From Bacteroidales bacterium (GTDB lineage: Bacteria > Bacteroidota > Bacteroidia > Bacteroidales > UBA1402), in the NCBI GenBank assembly GCA_003506275.1, contig DOBD01000308.1, positions 1-5,707 of the forward strand: a DNA stretch of 5,707 bases, given 5' to 3'. The position numbers and the translations under genes are program-made. A model generated the notes under the pieces. It ran no database searches. It had not been told where the DNA came from and saw only the letters and a list, made by a program, of their open reading frames with translations. This document shows positions 1 through 5,707 of this stretch, piece after piece. Position 1 is the stretch's first letter, and each line of letters begins with the position of its first letter.

Positions 1-2
1 TG

Positions 3-44
3 TGTCAAGGAATACAAGCCGACAACCACCTACAATTAAGTTGA
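3..44 (+). pseudogene. Probable frameshifted upstream piece of the T9SS peptidase gene
   Basis: Reading from base 3 gives CQGIQADNHLQLS and then TGA at 42-44. Dropping the T at 42 joins this to the downstream frame as ...NHLQLS-DSSQYVVFAS..., which restores the first beta-strand of the peptidase-like domain and removes the TAA at 37-39 from the reading frame. This fits a +1 frameshift from one extra T in the TT at 41-42 or 42's neighbourhood, either a real mutation or a sequencing/assembly error. The Cys at 3-5 could be close to a lipobox or signal cleavage site, but only two bases precede it. The piece is short, so the frame assignment is an inference. Confidence 0.4.
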
Positions 45-60
45 TAGCAGCCAGTATGTT

Positions 61-2172
61 GTGTTTGCTTCAAACGAGGAGAAGGCTGCGGATTATTGGC
101 GAGACATCGCTGAAAAAGTGGATGGCTGGTATGTGGAACTGTGCTCCTATTGGGACAGGCCAGGCACCACCCCTCTGTTTAATCCCGCACAAAAAATACC
201 TCTTTACCTGGTGGATGAGGCCAGCTTTCAGGCACAAAAGGAATCTGAGTTGCCCGATTGGAAGTGTGGCTATTTTACACACGATAAACGGCTGGTAACC
301 AGGGTTCCTTCGATAGATAATACGGTGTATGATGGTGCGTATGCCACCCTGGTTAAACATACGCTGGGACAATACCTGTTGTCAAACCACCTTAAAGGGG
401 CTGTCGATGCCTATTTTCTTGAAGCGTTCGGCTTGTACTACAGCGGGTTTAGGCCAGCCGTTGTGGATGTGCAACAGGTATTGAATCAATTAGGCCGACC
501 GCCTGTGTTGAACGACATCGAAAACCTGGAAGACTACGATAAACCAGCGCAGAAAATCCTGGCTACCACCTACATGGAGGCCAAGGTCCTGCAGGATTCC
601 TATCAGGCCTTGAATCCAGGCAACGAGGCCTTGTGGCAGCAACACGTACACCATTATTACGAGGTAAGTGAGGAACATAGGATGGGGTTGCATAAGCCCA
701 GTTTGAGGTTTGATTTTTATTGCATTCCACGTGACACCGTGTTTCTGGATACCATGGCCTATACCCTTGAAGCGCTATATGAGCGCTATACCACCCTATT
801 TGAGTTGACCATCAACAACCGCTTTAACGTGATACTCTATCCAGATAAAGCAACAGCTGATGGGTTGAATGGAGGTTCCTACAGTATGGGGGCGGCGCAT
901 GGGGGCGATAATTACAACATGCTTTCGCCGTATTTGTCAGAAAATAGCCTGCAGGCAGCCTCAGGTGGTCTTGTAGCCCATGAATTCTGGCACGTCATCC
1001 ATTTCCACATGCGGCCCTATGACGGTTATCCCAATGGCTATTTCATCATGGAAGGGATGGCCGATTACATGCCTGTTGGAACGCACGATATGCGTACTGA
1101 GCCCGACCTTTGGAAAATCAACCAGGTCTTTTATGCCTTCAGCAATCAATTCGGTCGGGATCCCACCCTGAAAGACATCATGGAAAATCCTACAACCGTA
1201 GAGCCCTACTTGTTTGGTCAACTATTTTTTAATTACCTGATACCCTCGGTGGCCAGTTTTGCCGAAGTGAAAGCCTTCTTTCTCGGCCGCTGCGATTGGT
1301 CGGTGTTCAGGTCGTCGTACGAGGAGATCGACAAGGGTTATATCGCCTATTTGAAACGTCTGGCCAACTACAGCCCAAAAGATACCTTGGCCTCTCTTCC
1401 CTTTGAAGAAGCCTTTAATCATTTTGATCATGGCTGGACGACACCCAGCTACACCAATCAAGATAACTGGCGGATTGATGATAACGGTGTTGACGGCGGC
1501 TTTTGCACACGCTTCTACACCACTAGCGATAAACACGTGCCCATTGAATCCTGGTTGATTTCGCCGGCGTTGAACACGGCCGGATTGGAAAATGTGGTTT
1601 GTTCGTTCGATTACAGAACGTATGGTGACAGCATAGGACTGGACGTGCTGATCACCGATGCTTTTGATGGTGATGTTAAAACGGCCGATTGGCACTTCAT
1701 CAAACACATACCAAAGCAGCAGATCACACCTTGGGAAAACACGCAGGACATCACCCTGCCTGTTGTCTCAGATACCTTGTACATCGCCCTTCGTTACCAG
1801 GGTTCCGGTGAACAACACCAACAGATGAGTATCGATCAATTTCGGGTGGACACCATGGCGCAAGTGTCTGTGCCACTGGTGGATGATGCTCAGCACATCA
1901 CTGCCCTGCACGTCTACCCCAATCCGGTAAACGAGACGACCATGGCCTTTTTTGTTCATCCCAGGGCTGGATGGGTGAACCTCACAGTGTATGACATCCA
2001 AGGCAGGGCGTTAAGAACGATGCTTGAGCAGGTTATGCCGGCAGGCCACCTTGTTGTGCCGATTGGTACCATCCTGCAGGCTCACAGGATGAATAGCCTC
2101 AAGCCGGGTGTCTTTGTTTGCCGTCTTACGACAGAAAGTGGCAGTTCTGCGGTTAAGGTGGTTGTGTACTAG
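61..2172 (+). CDS. T9SS-secreted gluzincin-like zinc metalloprotease with a duplicated peptidase domain (5' end disrupted)
   Basis: Predicted secreted zinc-dependent peptidase, 703 residues from a GTG at 61; its substrate is unknown. Residues 1-135 form a degenerate peptidase-MA-like copy (H100-T-L-G-Q104, then E121). Residues 215-440 form a second copy with an intact HEFWH motif (H307, E308, H311) and EGMADY, where E331 is the likely third zinc ligand. Residues 450-598 resemble a cleaved-adhesin/choice-of-anchor-J beta-sandwich (SWLISPAL near 497-504). Residues 616-703 are a type A T9SS sorting domain: VYPNPVN at 618-624, VYDIQGRA, a PAG turn, and a final KVVVY. T9SS cargo needs a Sec signal peptide, and none is present. 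The GTG also cuts into the first beta-strand, so the true start must lie upstream, beyond the in-frame TAA at 37-39. The GTG is therefore a formal start only. Secretion and the peptidase fold are well supported; activity is inferred from motifs. Confidence 0.85.
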   Translation: MFASNEEKAADYWRDIAEKVDGWYVELCSYWDRPGTTPLFNPAQKIPLYLVDEASFQAQKESELPDWKCGYFTHDKRLVTRVPSIDNTVYDGAYATLVKHTLGQYLLSNHLKGAVDAYFLEAFGLYYSGFRPAVVDVQQVLNQLGRPPVLNDIENLEDYDKPAQKILATTYMEAKVLQDSYQALNPGNEALWQQHVHHYYEVSEEHRMGLHKPSLRFDFYCIPRDTVFLDTMAYTLEALYERYTTLFELTINNRFNVILYPDKATADGLNGGSYSMGAAHGGDNYNMLSPYLSENSLQAASGGLVAHEFWHVIHFHMRPYDGYPNGYFIMEGMADYMPVGTHDMRTEPDLWKINQVFYAFSNQFGRDPTLKDIMENPTTVEPYLFGQLFFNYLIPSVASFAEVKAFFLGRCDWSVFRSSYEEIDKGYIAYLKRLANYSPKDTLASLPFEEAFNHFDHGWTTPSYTNQDNWRIDDNGVDGGFCTRFYTTSDKHVPIESWLISPALNTAGLENVVCSFDYRTYGDSIGLDVLITDAFDGDVKTADWHFIKHIPKQQITPWENTQDITLPVVSDTLYIALRYQGSGEQHQQMSIDQFRVDTMAQVSVPLVDDAQHITALHVYPNPVNETTMAFFVHPRAGWVNLTVYDIQGRALRTMLEQVMPAGHLVVPIGTILQAHRMNSLKPGVFVCRLTTESGSSAVKVVVY

Positions 2173-2192
2173 TCTTAGTACGTCTATTTTTG
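2161..2192 (+). promoter_or_regulatory. Candidate distal Bacteroidota promoter for the ATPase gene
   Basis: TATTTTTG at 2185-2192 matches the Bacteroidota -7 consensus TAnnTTTG exactly. GTTG at 2161-2164 matches three of four bases of the -33 TTTG box, with a 20-base spacer, close to the usual 19-20. Transcription would start near 2199 and give a leader of about 140 bases that contains both direct-repeat copies. It overlaps the possible terminator hairpin, so only one of the two readings may be real. Confidence 0.3.
2164..2191 (+). terminator. Weak hairpin plus T-run overlapping the peptidase stop codon
   Basis: GTACTA (2166-2171), loop GTCT and TAGTAC (2176-2181) form a perfect 6-bp stem, extendable by two G-U type pairs. 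A run of five T follows at 2187-2191. The TAG stop (2170-2172) lies inside the hairpin. The stem is short and AT-rich, so this is a weak intrinsic terminator at best. The T-run also belongs to a TAnnTTTG promoter box. Confidence 0.3.
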
Positions 2193-2255
2193 TTGTCTGG
2201 AAAAAGCAGTTAGAGGCGAAGATAGCCAAGCTGAACGGTTAACGCGAGTATAGGT

Positions 2256-2308
2256 AAAATCTTCAATGCAGAGATGGATATTACTGGAAAAAACGTCAAT
2301 GTGGAGAT
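2256..2308 (+). repeat. Pair of imperfect direct repeats 33 bases apart, candidate operator
   Basis: Two 20-base units, 2256-2275 and 2289-2308, share 16 of 20 bases. The core TCAATGnnGAGAT occurs at 2263-2275 and 2296-2308. The offset of 33 bases is about three helical turns, so proteins bound at both copies would lie on the same DNA face. The second copy ends six bases before a TAnnTTTG box, in the -33/-7 spacer, where a bound protein could block or replace -33 contacts. Two copies in a short AT-rich gap could also arise by chance. Confidence 0.4.
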
Positions 2309-2314
2309 TTTTTA

Positions 2315-2322
2315 TACCTTTG
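2315..2322 (+). promoter_or_regulatory. Proximal Bacteroidota -7 promoter box
   Basis: TACCTTTG matches TAnnTTTG exactly and lies 19 bases before the ATPase ATG, predicting a very short leader. No TTTG is found at the expected -33 distance (around 2291-2295), where the sequence is A-rich and runs into the second direct-repeat copy. The promoter might therefore need an activator, or be weak. Confidence 0.45.
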
Positions 2323-2341
2323 TACGCATACACAGGTTGTT

Positions 2342-3478
2342 ATGGTGGTTATTAAACGCATACTACAGGACAGCATTGCCAATAGGCTCAAGCCGGGCAA
2401 GGCTGTGTTGGTGTTTGGTGCCCGCAGGGTCGGAAAGACGGTGTTGTTGAAACGTTTGGTACAGGAGTATCAGGGTAAGACACTGTTGCTCAATGGGGAG
2501 GATTACGATGCGATGGCCTTGTTGGAACATCGCTCTATTGCCAACTACCGTCACCTGCTGGAAGGCATTGACTTGCTAGCCATTGACGAAGCACAAAACA
2601 TTCCGGATATCGGGCACAAGCTCAAGTTGATTGTCGATGAAATGGAGGGAGTCAGCGTGTTGGCCAGCGGTTCATCTTCCTTCGATCTACTTAACAAGGC
2701 CGGTGAACCGTTGGTGGGGCGCAGTACGCAGTTTTTATTGACGCCTTTCTCACACAAGGAACTGGCTCAGGTTGAGTCAGCGCTTGATGTTAAGCAAAAC
2801 CTGGAAGCCCGCCTGATTTATGGTTCATACCCCGAAGTTGTCACGCTGAAGCGTTTTGAGCAAAAGGTTGATTACCTGAGAGAGATGGTGGGTGCTTACC
2901 TGTTGAAAGATATCTTGTCTCTTGATGGGATAAAAAACGCCGGAAAGATGAAGGATTTGCTCAGGCTTATTGCGTTCCAAGTAGGCAGCGAGGTCTCCTG
3001 TGACGAATTGGGCAAACAGTTGGGTATGAGTCGAAATACAGTGGAAAAATACCTGGACCTGTTGTCAAAAGTCTATGTTGTTTACCGCGTGGGGGCTTAT
3101 TCCAGAAACCTGCGCAAGGAGGTATCAAAAGCTGGAAAGTGGTATTCCTATGACAACGGCATTAGAAATGCCCTGATTGGCAACTTCAATCCGTTGGCTA
3201 TCAGGCAGGATGTGGGTACCTTGTGGGAGAATTACCTGATCAGTGAACGCTTGAAAATTAATTACAATGAGAGTAAGAACAAAGCATTCTATTTTTGGCG
3301 CACCTACAACAACCAGGAAATCGACTTGATAGAAGACTGTTCCGACGACCTGACAGCCTTGGAATTCAAGTGGGGCCCCAAAGTCCCACCAGTCCCTTCC
3401 AGTTTCATGGCAGCTTACCCCGAAGCTATATACCACGTGGTTAACCCATCAAATTACCTGGAATTTCTGGATGGTTAA
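2342..3478 (+). CDS. AAA_14/DUF4143 family ATP-binding protein
   Basis: A 378-residue cytoplasmic P-loop ATPase of the common bacterial and archaeal AAA_14 + DUF4143 family; its cellular role is unsettled. Walker A is GARRVGKT (26-33, with K32 and T33). Walker B is LLAIDEAQ (78-85, with D82 and E83). A sensor-like ASGSSSF follows at 108-114 and a GEPLVGR segment at 121-127. The family-typical GSYPEVV is at 161-167. Residues 217-250 look like a winged helix (DELGKQLGMSRNTVEKYL). The C-terminal DUF4143 part has WENYLISERL (295-304), EIDLIE (326-331) and LEFKW (340-344). E297, D328 and E341-x-K343 resemble a PD-(D/E)xK nuclease core. Length is normal for the family and the gene looks intact. The ATG at 2342 sits just after a promoter box with only a weak CAGG upstream. 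It appears to be a single-gene unit. Family assignment is secure; nuclease activity is inferred. Confidence 0.92.
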   Translation: MVVIKRILQDSIANRLKPGKAVLVFGARRVGKTVLLKRLVQEYQGKTLLLNGEDYDAMALLEHRSIANYRHLLEGIDLLAIDEAQNIPDIGHKLKLIVDEMEGVSVLASGSSSFDLLNKAGEPLVGRSTQFLLTPFSHKELAQVESALDVKQNLEARLIYGSYPEVVTLKRFEQKVDYLREMVGAYLLKDILSLDGIKNAGKMKDLLRLIAFQVGSEVSCDELGKQLGMSRNTVEKYLDLLSKVYVVYRVGAYSRNLRKEVSKAGKWYSYDNGIRNALIGNFNPLAIRQDVGTLWENYLISERLKINYNESKNKAFYFWRTYNNQEIDLIEDCSDDLTALEFKWGPKVPPVPSSFMAAYPEAIYHVVNPSNYLEFLDG

Positions 3479-3507
3479 AAGTCGAACCTCCAAGCCCATG
3501 CGTTCAA

Positions 3508-3515
3508 TACGTTCG
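3508..3515 (+). promoter_or_regulatory. Possible -7 box of the glycoside hydrolase gene
   Basis: TACGTTCG differs from TAnnTTTG by one base and lies 29 bases before the ATG at 3545, a reasonable leader length. There is no TTTG at the -33 position. It is the best candidate in this 66-base gap, but transcription could also read through from the ATPase gene. Confidence 0.25.
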
Positions 3516-3544
3516 TGAAAGAATAAACCTCAAATCTGTCAACG

Positions 3545-5161
3545 ATGAAATCCATATCCTTACTGTTCGTCTCTGTCCTATCACTTTTTATGGCCATGCC
3601 TTCCAAAGCCCAATCCTACAACCCCATCCTGCCTCTGTGGGAATACATTCCCGATGGGGAGCCCTATGTGTTTGAAGATCCCGATAACCCCGGGAAGTAC
3701 CGGGTGTATCTGTATGGTTCGCACGATATGTTGAAACGGGAGTATTGTGGCCTGGATCAGGTGGTGTGGTCGGCACCTGTGGAGGATATGGGGCAGTGGC
3801 GGTACGATGGGGTGATCTTCCAGTCCAGGCTGGATGCTCAGGGCAAGCCGTTGAATCCGAATGGTGAAGGCGATTTGCTCTATGCGCCCGATGTGACAAT
3901 GGTGACCGGAGCCGATGGCAAGAAAACGTATTACCTGTATCCCAACAATCAACGGGAAGGCCGAAAAACTATGGTGGCTAAATCGAACCGTCCCGATGGC
4001 CCGTTTGAGGTCTGCAACTGGCATCCAACGAATCCGCGGGAGACTGTCGGCGTGTTGGGCTTTGACCCCGCTGTGTTTGTGGACGATGATGGCAAGGTCT
4101 ATGGATACTGGGGTTTTGAGACCTCCTATGGAGGAGAAATGGATCCGTCGACCATGGCCAGTTTGCTTCCCGGCACCGAGCCGGTCAAGGATATGGTCTC
4201 CAGCCGTAAACAGGAGGGAGATTTCCGTTTCTTCGAGGCGTCGTCCCTGCGAAAAATCAAGGATAAGTATGTGTTTGTGTACAGTCGCTGGACGAAACCG
4301 GGCGAATTTGGTCTGGAAGACACCAACTACACCCTGGCCTATGCCTACAGTGATAAACCGTTGGGTCCCTTCGTGTATGGCGGCACCATCATCGATGCCA
4401 GGGGGCGTGAGCAACAGCCCGACGGCACGGTCAGGGCCACAGCAACCCCCGGTGGCAACACACACGGTAGCATCCTGGACATTGGCGGGCAATGGTACGT
4501 TTTCTACCACCGTCAAATTGGCACCGACGAGTTTGCCCGCCAAGCCATGGTGGCCCCCATCACCGTTGAAGTGAGCGAAGGCCCTGGCGGCAAGGTGGTG
4601 ATCAGTGAAGGTGAATATACCTCAGAAGGCTTCAAAACGGCAGGGCTCGACTTGTTCCAAGTCTATCCCGCCGGCATCGCCAGCCATCATACTGGTCCAA
4701 CGCCGGCCCTCAACAAATACCCCAACAAGCTCTATTCGGGCTCCTACATCAAGCCCACCTACTTTGACGGCGATCCCACCAAGGCGCCGTCCGACCTGGT
4801 GCTGCGCAGCAATCCGGTGGTCAACAACACCTCTGGTTCCATCATCGGTTACAAGTACTTCAATTTCAACCAGGCAACATCCAAGGGAAAGGTCGACTTT
4901 GAACTGTGTATGCTCCCCTCAGGCATCGAGGGCAGCGTGGCCATCATGGCTGTCAGCCCCGACGCCAACCGAGGCGGTATCCTGCTGGGTACCATCACTC
5001 TTTCAAAGACCAACATCCTGCAGCCCGTCACCCTGCGCACTCCCATCACCAACCTCAATCGGGTACACGGCAAGCAGCCCCTCTACCTGGTCATTACAGC
5101 CAAGGAAGAAGCGGTTTCAATCGGTGATATCTATCATGTTGGATTTGTCAGGCAACAGTAA
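3545..5161 (+). CDS. Exported family 43 glycoside hydrolase with C-terminal CBM6-like module
   Basis: A 538-residue GH43-type enzyme, expected to hydrolyse arabinose-, xylose- or galactose-containing polysaccharides or oligosaccharides; the exact substrate cannot be read from sequence. A Sec signal peptide covers residues 1-22, with likely cleavage at SKA|QS, giving periplasmic or envelope location. There is no lipobox and no T9SS domain. The five-bladed propeller spans about 27-345. Its candidate base is D37 (YIPDGEP), YAPDV is at 113-117, the candidate pKa-modulating Asp is D174 (GFDPAVF), the candidate acid is E231 (FFEASS), and H307 lies in NTHGS ahead of the WYVFYHR strand. Residues 368-538 form a beta-rich module with GYKYFNF (435-441) and GDIYHVGF near the end, typical of CBM6-like domains attached to GH43 enzymes. 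All key residues appear present. No SusC/SusD genes are seen nearby. The ATG directly precedes the signal peptide, and no Shine-Dalgarno is visible. Confidence 0.9.
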   Translation: MKSISLLFVSVLSLFMAMPSKAQSYNPILPLWEYIPDGEPYVFEDPDNPGKYRVYLYGSHDMLKREYCGLDQVVWSAPVEDMGQWRYDGVIFQSRLDAQGKPLNPNGEGDLLYAPDVTMVTGADGKKTYYLYPNNQREGRKTMVAKSNRPDGPFEVCNWHPTNPRETVGVLGFDPAVFVDDDGKVYGYWGFETSYGGEMDPSTMASLLPGTEPVKDMVSSRKQEGDFRFFEASSLRKIKDKYVFVYSRWTKPGEFGLEDTNYTLAYAYSDKPLGPFVYGGTIIDARGREQQPDGTVRATATPGGNTHGSILDIGGQWYVFYHRQIGTDEFARQAMVAPITVEVSEGPGGKVVISEGEYTSEGFKTAGLDLFQVYPAGIASHHTGPTPALNKYPNKLYSGSYIKPTYFDGDPTKAPSDLVLRSNPVVNNTSGSIIGYKYFNFNQATSKGKVDFELCMLPSGIEGSVAIMAVSPDANRGGILLGTITLSKTNILQPVTLRTPITNLNRVHGKQPLYLVITAKEEAVSIGDIYHVGFVRQQ

Positions 5162-5178
5162 AAAACCACCACACAAAC

Positions 5179-5192
5179 AATAACCGGTTATT
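5179..5192. promoter_or_regulatory. Perfect 14-base palindrome between two genes
   Basis: AATAACCGGTTATT is a perfect two-fold palindrome, followed by TT, lying 18 bases after the glycoside hydrolase stop and 22 bases before the next ATG. With no spacer it suits a dimeric DNA-binding protein better than a terminator; as RNA it would give only a five-pair A-U stem around CCGG. The right half overlaps TATTTTG (5189-5195), one base short of a TAnnTTTG promoter box, so a bound protein could control the downstream gene. Function is inferred. Confidence 0.4.
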
Positions 5193-5213
5193 TTGCATAT
5201 TGCTAATAGTACC

Positions 5214-5707
5214 ATGCCCCCCATTGCCTTCATCGACGCCGAAATTGATCCGAAACGGAAGACCGTGCTCGACATCGGTGGAGTGAAGGACAGTGGTGCG
5301 GTGTACCATGGTGCCGACCTGGTGGGTTTAAGGCGGTTTCTGGACGGGGTGCCTTACGTGGGCGGGCACAACATCCTTGAGCACGATATCAAATACCTGG
5401 GCAACCAGGCCGGTGCCAGGCTGATTGATACCCTGCCGCTCTCGCCCCTATTGTTTCCCATCAAACCCTATCACGCCCTGCTGAAGGACGACAAACTGCA
5501 GACCGACGAGACCAACAACCCCCTGAACGATGCCATGAAGGCCAGGGACCTGTTTTTTGACGAGGTGGCTGCCTTTGGCCGCTTGGATGAGGCGATGAAA
5601 CAGGTGCTGCATGGTTTGTTGGGCAATCAGCCGGCGTTCCAGGCGTTTTTCCAGTATGTCGGTGTGGGACCCTCGTCAGACGTGGGACCCTCGGTTGGCG
5701 TGCGGTC
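5214..5707 (+). CDS. DEDD-type 3'-5' exonuclease domain protein, N-terminal part of a probable RecQ-like helicase (runs off the window)
   Basis: An open frame of 164 codons with no stop before the window end. The ATG at 5214 leads straight into the first exonuclease strand, so the start is well placed. Motifs: FIDAEID with D8 and E10 (Exo I); GGHNILEHDIKYL at 50-62 with D58 (Exo II); IDTLPLSPLLFP at 71-82; PYHALLKDDK at 85-94; NNPLNDA at 101-107 with D106 (Exo III). This resembles the RNase T/DNA polymerase III epsilon fold. From memory, Bacteroidota carry large proteins with this N-terminus fused to a RecQ-type DNA helicase, which suggests a cytoplasmic DNA repair or processing role. The helicase part is outside the window, so this is inference. 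The His expected five residues before D106 is N101. Residues 151-164 are an in-frame six-residue repeat (VGPSSD, VGPSVG, VR). Confidence 0.75.
   Translation, partial: MPPIAFIDAEIDPKRKTVLDIGGVKDSGAVYHGADLVGLRRFLDGVPYVGGHNILEHDIKYLGNQAGARLIDTLPLSPLLFPIKPYHALLKDDKLQTDETNNPLNDAMKARDLFFDEVAAFGRLDEAMKQVLHGLLGNQPAFQAFFQYVGVGPSSDVGPSVGVR
5664..5707 (+). repeat. 18-base in-frame tandem repeat at the window end
   Basis: GTGGGACCCTCG occurs at 5664-5675 and exactly again at 5682-5693, an 18-base period. A third, degraded unit begins at 5700 (GTGCGGTC) and is cut by the window edge. The period is a multiple of three, so the frame is kept and the protein gains the six-residue unit VGPSxx. The array may continue beyond the window. 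Confidence 0.7.

Noticed and set aside
2..298. 98-codon + strand frame at the window start
   Set aside because: It overlaps the peptidase gene in another frame and its translation has no domain character; the overlapping frame carries the peptidase-like fold.
1222..1707. 161-codon minus-strand frame opposite the peptidase gene
   Set aside because: Antisense shadow of a well-supported coding region with no motif of its own.
3483..3515. Inverted repeat CGAAC/GTTCG in the gap before the glycoside hydrolase gene
   Set aside because: Only five bases per arm with a 23-base separation, easily expected by chance, and no T-run follows.
3581..4543. 320-codon open frame on the minus strand opposite the glycoside hydrolase gene
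   Set aside because: It is fully antisense to a confidently recognised gene, has no recognisable domain, and its composition (many I, G, H) reflects the reverse complement of biased codons.
3915..4574. 219-codon + strand frame inside the glycoside hydrolase gene
   Set aside because: Out-of-frame shadow rich in R, P, S and W with no recognisable motif, while the overlapping frame encodes the GH43 active-site segments.
4605..5183. 192-codon + strand frame overlapping the end of the glycoside hydrolase gene
   Set aside because: Pro/Ser/Thr/Arg-rich translation typical of a shifted frame; the true frame here encodes the CBM6-like module.
1..5707. Possible defence, toxin-antitoxin, CRISPR or mobile element system
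   Set aside because: No repeats of CRISPR type, no transposase or integrase, no terminal inverted repeats and no paired toxin-antitoxin frames are visible. The DUF4143 ATPase stands alone and is not enough to call a system.

Overview
The window looks like chromosomal DNA from a member of the Bacteroidota, probably a polysaccharide-degrading Bacteroidales-like organism. Three things point there. The first gene ends in a type IX secretion (T9SS) type A sorting domain. Exact TAnnTTTG boxes, the Bacteroidota sigma -7 motif, lie upstream of the second gene. The last gene resembles a Bacteroidota-style exonuclease/helicase N-terminus. Shine-Dalgarno sequences are weak or absent, which is also usual in this phylum. 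All four genes are on the + strand and are separated by gaps of 52 to 169 bases.

Layout: (1) bases 1-2172 hold a large secreted zinc-peptidase-like protein. Its 5' end is disrupted: the fold and the missing signal peptide say the gene should start further upstream, and a single extra T near base 42 would explain the break. The protein contains two copies of a gluzincin-like domain. The first copy has lost its HExxH residues and the second keeps HEFWH plus EGMADY. A choice-of-anchor-J/cleaved-adhesin-like beta-sandwich and the T9SS sorting domain follow. (2) A 169-base gap has a small hairpin over the stop codon, two candidate promoters and a 33-base-spaced direct repeat. (3) Bases 2342-3478 encode an AAA_14/DUF4143 ATPase with a PD-(D/E)xK-like C-terminus. 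(4) Bases 3545-5161 encode an exported family 43 glycoside hydrolase with a C-terminal CBM6-like module. (5) A 52-base gap contains a perfect 14-base palindrome. (6) From 5214 to the window end runs the N-terminus of a DEDD-type exonuclease domain protein, probably the front of a large RecQ-like helicase. It reaches an 18-base in-frame tandem repeat just before the window ends.

The genes do not form an obvious pathway. The peptidase-like protein and the glycoside hydrolase are both exported, but by different final routes: T9SS to the cell surface or medium, and Sec to the periplasm or envelope. The ATPase and the exonuclease/helicase are cytoplasmic. No SusC/SusD pair, RNA gene, CRISPR array, insertion sequence or phage gene is visible, and I see no clear new multi-gene system. 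The most distinctive signals are the tandem active/degenerate peptidase domains, the 5' frameshift, the paired repeats before the ATPase gene, and the repeat expansion inside the exonuclease gene.
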